A model generated the notes under the pieces. The model was given only the letters and a program-made list of their open reading frames with translations, was not told where the DNA came from and did no database searches. From JBKEDF01 sp047975325 (GTDB lineage Bacteria; Pseudomonadota; Alphaproteobacteria; Rhodobacterales; Rhodobacteraceae): 64,000 bases of DNA. The stretch's first letter is position 1. Each line of letters begins with the position of its first letter. This document shows positions 59,531 to 64,000 of this stretch, one piece after another. Where the stretch lies: contig JBKEDF010000015.1 of the NCBI GenBank assembly GCA_047975325.1, positions 1-64,000 of the forward strand, in the 5' to 3' direction. A program made the translations under genes and the position numbers.

Positions 59531-62500
59531 TCCGCTGCCTCCACGTTCCGGGTTGCGGGCTGCTTGACCGGTTCATCAAGCCAATCGATGGTTGTCAGCT
59601 TGCGAACGATGACAAATTCGTCACGGTTCGATCCGACCGTGCCGTAATAGTTGAACCCATAGGAAAGCTGGGCGTAGCCACCGATCATATGGGTGGGTTT
59701 CAGAACCGTCCGCGTCACGGAATTGTGGATCCCGCCACGATTGCCGGTAATCTGGCTGCCGGGTGTATTCACGATCTTTTCCTGTGCGTGATACATGAAC
59801 ATCGTACCTTCACGCATCCGCTGGCTGACCACCGCGCGGGCGGTAATGGCACCGTTGGAATTGAAAACCTCCACCCAGTCATTATCAACCAGCCCGGCCT
59901 TCCGGGCATCCACTTCCGACATCCAGACACAAGGTCCGCCGCGGTTCAGCGAAAGCATCAGAAGGTTATCCGAATAGGTGGAATGGATGCCCCATTTCTG
60001 GTGCGGGGTGATGAAGTTCAGTACCACATGTTTTTCCCCGTTGGCCAGTGATCTGGTCGCGGCCTCCCCCACGGTCTTCAGATCGACCGGCGGACGCCAG
60101 GTGGCGAAACCCTCACCGAAGGCCAGCATCCATTCATGATCCTGATATAGCTGCTGACGGCCTGAAACGGTTCGCCAGGGGATCAGTTCATGAACATTGG
60201 TCCAGCCGGCATTATAGCAGACCTCCTCACTTTCGATCCCCGACCATGTGGGGGAGGAGATGATCTTGCGTGGCTGCGCGGCAATGTCGCGGAAGCGGAT
60301 CTTTTCGTCTTCCTTGACCTCGGCCAGATGCTTGTGATCGAGCCCGGTGGCCTTGCCAAGCGCCTCCCATGCCTTGACCGCGACCTCGCCATTGGTTTCG
60401 GGCGCGAGCATCAGGATGACCTCGGCCGCGTCGATGGCGGTGTCGATCCTGGCCATGCCCTTGGTCGCGCCCTCATCGGTGACGGTGCCGTTCAGGGCCT
60501 GCAGGTGATGGACCTCTTCCTTGGTGTCCCAGCTGATCCCCTTGCCGCCATTGCCGACCTTTTCCATGAGCGGGCCAAGCGCGGTCAAGCGCTTGTAAAG
60601 GTTGGGGTAATCGCGGCTGACCTCGATATAGGCGGGGGCGGTTTCGCCGGGGATCAGATCGCATTCGCCCAGTTTCCAGTCGCGCACGATGGGCTGGGCG
60701 ATCTCGCTGGCGCTGTCATGTTGCAGCGGCAACTGCACCACGTCGGTTTCCTCGCCCAAGACCTCGGGGGCCACTTCCGAGAACTTCTTGGCAATGGCCT
60801 TGAAGATCTCCCAGTCGGATTTCGACTCGTATGCCGGGTCGACCGCCGCCTGAAGCGGGTGAATGAACGGATGCATGTCCGAGGTGTTCATATCGTCCTT
60901 TTCGTACCAGGACGCGGTGGGCAGAACGATATCGGAATAGACCGCCGTGGTGGACATGCGGAAATCGAGCGTGACCAGCAGGTCCAGCTTGCCCTCGGGG
61001 GCATCGTCATGCCAGACGGCTTCGACCGGCTTCTGGCGACCCTCGGCCCCCAGATCCTTGCCCAGAACGCCGTGATCGGTGCCCAGCAGGTGCTTGAGGA
61101 AATATTCATGCCCCTTGCCCGAGGACCCCAGCAGGTTCGAGCGCCAGACGAACAGGTTGCGCGGCCAGTTCTCGGGCGCATCCGGGTCTTCGCAGGACAT
61201 TTGCAGATCGCCCGATTTCAGGCGCTCGGCCACATAGTCCCTGACCGGCACGCCGGCCTCTTTGGCGGCGCGGCCCACTTCCAGCGGGTTGGTGCGCAGC
61301 TGCGGCGCCGATGGCAGCCAGCCCATCCGCTCGGCGCGGATATTATAGTCGATCAGGCTGAGCTTGTTCCATTCGCCCTTGGGCGCGGTGGGTGACAGCA
61401 GCTCGGACGAGCTGACCGTCTCATAACGCCATTGATCGGTATGGGCATACCATGCGCTGGTCGAATTCATGTGACGCGGCGGGCGCGCCCAGTCCAGCGC
61501 AAAGGCCAGCGCCGTCCAGCCGGTTTGCGGGCGCAGTTTTTCCTGACCCACATAATGCGCCCAGCCGCCGCCGGACTGACCGACGCAGCCGCACATGACA
61601 AGCATGTTGATGACGGCGCGATAGTTCATATCCATGTGGAACCAGTGGTTCATCGCGGCGCCGATAATGACCATCGAGCGGCCATTGGTCTTTTCGGCAT
61701 TATCCGCGAATTCACGGGCGACCTGAATGATCTTGTCGCGGCGCACGCCGGTGATGCGCTCGGCCCATGCGGGCGTGAACGGCACATCGGCATCATAGTC
61801 ATTGGCGACATTCGCGCCGCCCAGCCCACGGTCGAGGCTGTAATTGGCGCAAAGCAGATCGAAGACGGTGGTGACCAGCGCCTCGCTGCCATCGGCCAGC
61901 GTGATGCGCTTGGCCGGGACATTGCGCGTCAGCACGTCGCCGCGGTCGTCGACCTCGAAGCCATTGGTCGCGGCCCCCCCGAAATAGGGGAAATCGACCG
62001 CTGCAACCTCGTCGTGATCCTCTTCGAGGATCAGGCTCATCTTCAGGCTGACATCGGCGGAAGCGGCCTTTTCCTCAAGGTTCCACTGGCCTTTTTCATT
62101 GCCCCAGCGGAAGCCGACCGAGCCGTTGGGCACGACCAGATCGCCGCTGTTCTCGTCCAGCGCGACGGTCTTCCATTCGGGGTTGATCGTCTGGCCCAGC
62201 CCGTCGGCCAGATCGGCGGCGCGCAGCTGCCGGCCCGGTACCAGCCGGTCGCCCTGCTCGTCCAGACGCACCAGCATGGGCATGTCGGAATAGCGGCGGC
62301 AATAATCCTCGAAATAGGGGACCTGACGATCCAGATGGAACTCGCGCAGGATGACATGGCCAAAGGCCATGCCGATGGCGGTATCCGTGCCCTGCTTGGC
62401 GTTCAGCCAGATATCGCCGAATTTCGCGGCTTCGGAATAGTCCGGGCAGATGACGGCCGATTTCGTGCCCTTGTAGCGGGCTTCGGTATAGAAATGCGCG

Positions 62501-62649
62501 TCCGGCGTGCGCGTCTGGGGCACGTTCGACCCCCAGAGCAGCAGATAGCCCGCATTATACCAATCCGCCGATTCCGGCACGTCGGTCTGTTCGCCCCAGA
62601 CCTGCGGCGAGGCGGGCGGAAGGTCGCAATACCAGTCGTAAAACGACAT
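59527..62649 (-). CDS. narG: Respiratory nitrate reductase alpha subunit, C-terminal 1040 residues (interrupted gene)
   Basis: The catalytic molybdenum subunit that reduces nitrate to nitrite on the cytoplasmic face. The ATG at 62649 directly follows an in-frame TGA, so this is the downstream part of one narG frame cut in two. MSFYDWYCDLPPASP contains the Mo-ligand aspartate at residue 5. Long conserved stretches follow: WGSNVPQTRTPDAHFY, MLVMCGCVGQSGGGWAHYVG, RNLFVWRSNLLGSSGKGHEY, YEKDDMNTSDMHPFIHP and TPHQKWGIHSTYSDN. Apart from the stop the protein looks intact. Hand-counted GC3 is about 68% from 59530 to 60240 but about 85% upstream of that, which suggests a recombination joint within the gene. 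Confidence 0.9.
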   Translation of the reverse strand: MSFYDWYCDLPPASPQVWGEQTDVPESADWYNAGYLLLWGSNVPQTRTPDAHFYTEARYKGTKSAVICPDYSEAAKFGDIWLNAKQGTDTAIGMAFGHVILREFHLDRQVPYFEDYCRRYSDMPMLVRLDEQGDRLVPGRQLRAADLADGLGQTINPEWKTVALDENSGDLVVPNGSVGFRWGNEKGQWNLEEKAASADVSLKMSLILEEDHDEVAAVDFPYFGGAATNGFEVDDRGDVLTRNVPAKRITLADGSEALVTTVFDLLCANYSLDRGLGGANVANDYDADVPFTPAWAERITGVRRDKIIQVAREFADNAEKTNGRSMVIIGAAMNHWFHMDMNYRAVINMLVMCGCVGQSGGGWAHYVGQEKLRPQTGWTALAFALDWARPPRHMNSTSAWYAHTDQWRYETVSSSELLSPTAPKGEWNKLSLIDYNIRAERMGWLPSAPQLRTNPLEVGRAAKEAGVPVRDYVAERLKSGDLQMSCEDPDAPENWPRNLFVWRSNLLGSSGKGHEYFLKHLLGTDHGVLGKDLGAEGRQKPVEAVWHDDAPEGKLDLLVTLDFRMSTTAVYSDIVLPTASWYEKDDMNTSDMHPFIHPLQAAVDPAYESKSDWEIFKAIAKKFSEVAPEVLGEETDVVQLPLQHDSASEIAQPIVRDWKLGECDLIPGETAPAYIEVSRDYPNLYKRLTALGPLMEKVGNGGKGISWDTKEEVHHLQALNGTVTDEGATKGMARIDTAIDAAEVILMLAPETNGEVAVKAWEALGKATGLDHKHLAEVKEDEKIRFRDIAAQPRKIISSPTWSGIESEEVCYNAGWTNVHELIPWRTVSGRQQLYQDHEWMLAFGEGFATWRPPVDLKTVGEAATRSLANGEKHVVLNFITPHQKWGIHSTYSDNLLMLSLNRGGPCVWMSEVDARKAGLVDNDWVEVFNSNGAITARAVVSQRMREGTMFMYHAQEKIVNTPGSQITGNRGGIHNSVTRTVLKPTHMIGGYAQLSYGFNYYGTVGSNRDEFVIVRKLTTIDWLDEPVKQPATRNVEAAE

Positions 62650-62652
62650 TCA
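62650..62652 (-). other. narG: In-frame TGA stop inside narG
   Basis: The codon is TGA between GGC-ACC (Gly-Thr) and ATG-TCG (Met-Ser). Remembered NarG proteins read Gly-Gly-Thr-Cys-(Leu/Met)-Ser-Phe-Tyr-Asp here, so TGA stands in for TGC (Cys) by one base change. The frame is unbroken on both sides. Confidence 0.95.
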
Positions 62653-63291
62653 GGTGCCGCCCAGAAGCGACAGATACCGCGTGCCCGCCGCATAAGAGAT
62701 CATCGACATGGCCGGGATCGGCGAAAAGCCGAAGACCCGGTCGGGGCCATATTTCTTGGTCGTATAGGCGTTGGCGGCCCCGATGATCTCGGTCACCTCG
62801 TCCCAGGTGGCGCGCACAAAGCCGCCCTTGCCGCGGATGCGGGTATAGCTTTCGCGTTCCGCCGGGTCGTTCTGGATCGATTCCCATGCCGCGACCGGGG
62901 TCATATAGGCGCGTTTGGCGCGCCACAGTTTCATCAGCCGGCCACGGATCAGCGGGTTTTTCACCCGGTTCGCGGAATAAAGATACCAGCTGTACGACGC
63001 ACCGCGCGCACAGCCGCGCGGCTCGTGATTGGGCAGATCGGGCCGCGTGCGCGGATAGTCGGTCTGCTGGGTTTCCCAGGTCACGATGCCGGATTTGACA
63101 TAGATCTTCCACGAACAGGACCCGGTGCAGTTCACCCCATGGGTCGAACGCACGATCTTGTCGTGACGCCAGCGCGAGCGATAGGCGTCTTCCCAGTCGC
63201 GGTTCTCGGTTGTGGTCTGGCCATGCCCATCCGCGAAAGTGTCCTTGCGGTTACTTTTCAGGAAGTTCAGGCGATCCAGAAGATGGCTCAT
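62650..63291 (-). pseudogene. narG: NarG N-terminal 213 residues, truncated by TGA
   Basis: The first part of the same narG frame. MSHLLDRLNFLKSNRKDTFADGHGQ is the normal NarG start. The FS0 [4Fe-4S] ligands are here: the histidine and two cysteines of STHGVNCTGSCSWK and the later EPRGCARGASYSW. It ends ARYLSLLGGT-like (TRYLSLLGGT) at the stop. Alone it cannot be active, since the molybdenum site lies mostly beyond the stop. Reinitiation at the adjacent ATG could make a two-piece enzyme; a weak GGGCGG lies just before it. GC3 sampled here is about 85%. Confidence 0.85.
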
Positions 63292-63312
63292 TTTGCTTTC
63301 TCCTTGGGGGAT

Positions 63313-64000
63313 TCAGGCAGCTTCAGGCACGGAGACAGGTGCCCGGCCGCGTTCGACGTCGTGCAGCAACCCACCCGGACGGGTGTAGTAGAACCATGTC
63401 ACGACAAGACAGATGACGTAGAAGCCGAGGAAGGACCAAAGCGCGCCGACGGCCGATCCGGTCATTGCGATCGAGCTGCCATAGGCTTTGGGAATGAAGA
63501 ACCCGCCATAGGCCCCGATCGCGCTGGTAAAGGCGATAATGGCGGCGGATTCGCGGTCGGCCTGACGGCGGCGATCATCGGGCGCAAGATGGGGTTCGAG
63601 CCGGGCGACTTCCTTGCCCATGATCACGGGGATCATCTGGAAGGTCGAGGCATTGCCGACCCCGGTAAAGAAGAACAGCCCCATGAAGCCCGCGAAGAAG
63701 CCCCAGAACGACAGGCTTTGCAGCGCCGCGATCACCGCAAAGGTGCAGGCGATCATACCGGCAAAGACCCAGAAGGTGACCCTTGCACCGCCCATCCTGT
63801 CGGCCAGCCAGCCGGTTCCGGCACGGCTGAGCGCGCCGACCAGCGGGCCGAGGAACACGAATTGCAGCGCGTTCACCTCGGGGAAGGCCAGCTTGCTCAG
63901 CAGTGGGAAACCTGCCGAAAAGCCGATGAAACTGCCGAAAGTGCCGACGTAGAGCAGGCACATGATCCAGTTATGCTTGCGCGAAAAGATGATGGCCTGT
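63313..64000 (-). CDS. narK: Nitrate/nitrite transporter NarK, C-terminal part (5' end outside window)
   Basis: A major-facilitator nitrate/nitrite carrier, visible from within the protein to its stop at 63313 (about 229 residues seen). The frame stays open to 64000 (FSRKHNWIMCLLYVGTFGSFIGFSAGFPLL), so the start is beyond the window. LVGALSRAGTGWLADRMGGARVTFW is the second NarK signature loop; the following segment FFTGVGNASTFQMIPVIM is the nitrate-signature region of the C-terminal half. The gene precedes narG by 21 bases. In Paracoccus the protein can be a NarK1-NarK2 fusion; whether this one is cannot be seen. GC3 in four samples is about 81%, like the upstream part of narG. Confidence 0.93.
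   Translation of the reverse strand, partial: QAIIFSRKHNWIMCLLYVGTFGSFIGFSAGFPLLSKLAFPEVNALQFVFLGPLVGALSRAGTGWLADRMGGARVTFWVFAGMIACTFAVIAALQSLSFWGFFAGFMGLFFFTGVGNASTFQMIPVIMGKEVARLEPHLAPDDRRRQADRESAAIIAFTSAIGAYGGFFIPKAYGSSIAMTGSAVGALWSFLGFYVICLVVTWFYYTRPGGLLHDVERGRAPVSVPEAA

Noticed and set aside
62650..62690. Selenocysteine reading of the narG TGA
   Set aside because: No proper SECIS-like stem at the usual distance is visible, the normal residue is a non-ligand Cys, and the Mo ligand Asp is intact. Kept only as an alternative to test.
1..64000. CRISPR arrays, insertion sequences, rRNA genes
   Set aside because: No regularly spaced repeats, transposase genes or rRNA sequences were seen. The only mobile-element signal is the recombinase at the left edge.

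Overview
The window looks like a chromosomal segment of a Rhodobacteraceae-type alphaproteobacterium (Paracoccus/Rhodobacter/Roseobacter relatives). The evidence is the high GC content, a Shemin-pathway 5-aminolevulinate synthase, the gene order pyrH-frr-uppS-cdsA-dxr-rseP-bamA-skp-fabZ-lpxA-lpxI-lpxB, the yajC-secD-secF cluster, the PIN-domain/RNA-methyltransferase pair next to it, and a membrane nitrate reductase operon. The nar genes make it a potential nitrate respirer. About 60 protein genes, four tRNA genes and a dozen or so regulatory sites or hairpins can be supported.

Layout: (1) 1-0.8 kb is the 3' end of a large serine recombinase running into tRNA-Ser(CGA), which looks like the edge of an integrated element. 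(2) 0.8-10.8 kb holds housekeeping genes: a DUF2059 protein, rplU-rpmA, a GNAT acetyltransferase, ispG with a RodZ-like protein, hemA, a small exported repeat protein, tRNA-Asp, ssb with an SOS-type box, two Fe-S maturation proteins, tpiA and tRNA-Val. (3) 10.8-20.6 kb, all leftward, holds an HU-like protein, lon, a Mth938-type protein, secF, secD, yajC, a PIN protein, an RlmI-like methyltransferase and trkH. (4) 20.8-32.9 kb is a long leftward envelope cluster (pyrH to lpxB) for isoprenoid carriers, phospholipid, lipid A and outer-membrane assembly. A 48-codon candidate membrane peptide sits between rseP and bamA. (5) 33-42.4 kb has miaA, an AraC regulator, a complete peptide-type ABC importer with a fused double ATPase, and a DUF2235 protein. 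(6) 42.5-53.8 kb has an ornithine/lysine-type decarboxylase divergent from an Lrp regulator, valS, a HisC-like aminotransferase, two tandem metallophosphoesterases, sodB, tRNA-Gly and tex. (7) 53.9 kb to the end is the leftward nar operon: narK (cut by the window edge), narG, narH, narJ, narI, a PpiC prolyl isomerase, moeA and a DUF2478 protein.

The most unusual region is narG. Its reading frame is interrupted by one in-frame TGA exactly where other NarG proteins carry a cysteine, five residues before the molybdenum-ligand aspartate. Third-codon-position GC also jumps from about 68% to about 85% near position 60,240, inside narG, and stays high to the window end. The operon may therefore be a mosaic of native and imported (or mis-assembled) sequence carrying a nonsense mutation. 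Selenocysteine readthrough is possible in principle but not favoured. Other points worth checking are an SOS-type GAAC-N7-GAAC box upstream of ssb, a perfect inverted repeat in front of the lrp gene, back-to-back palindromes upstream of the AraC gene, a hairpin plus T-run between the rplU promoter and rplU, a possible CTG start for the DUF2235 gene, and a gene remnant abutting tRNA-Gly.

All calls rest on reading the sequence and on remembered family motifs. No database search was run. GC3 figures are hand counts over sampled codons.
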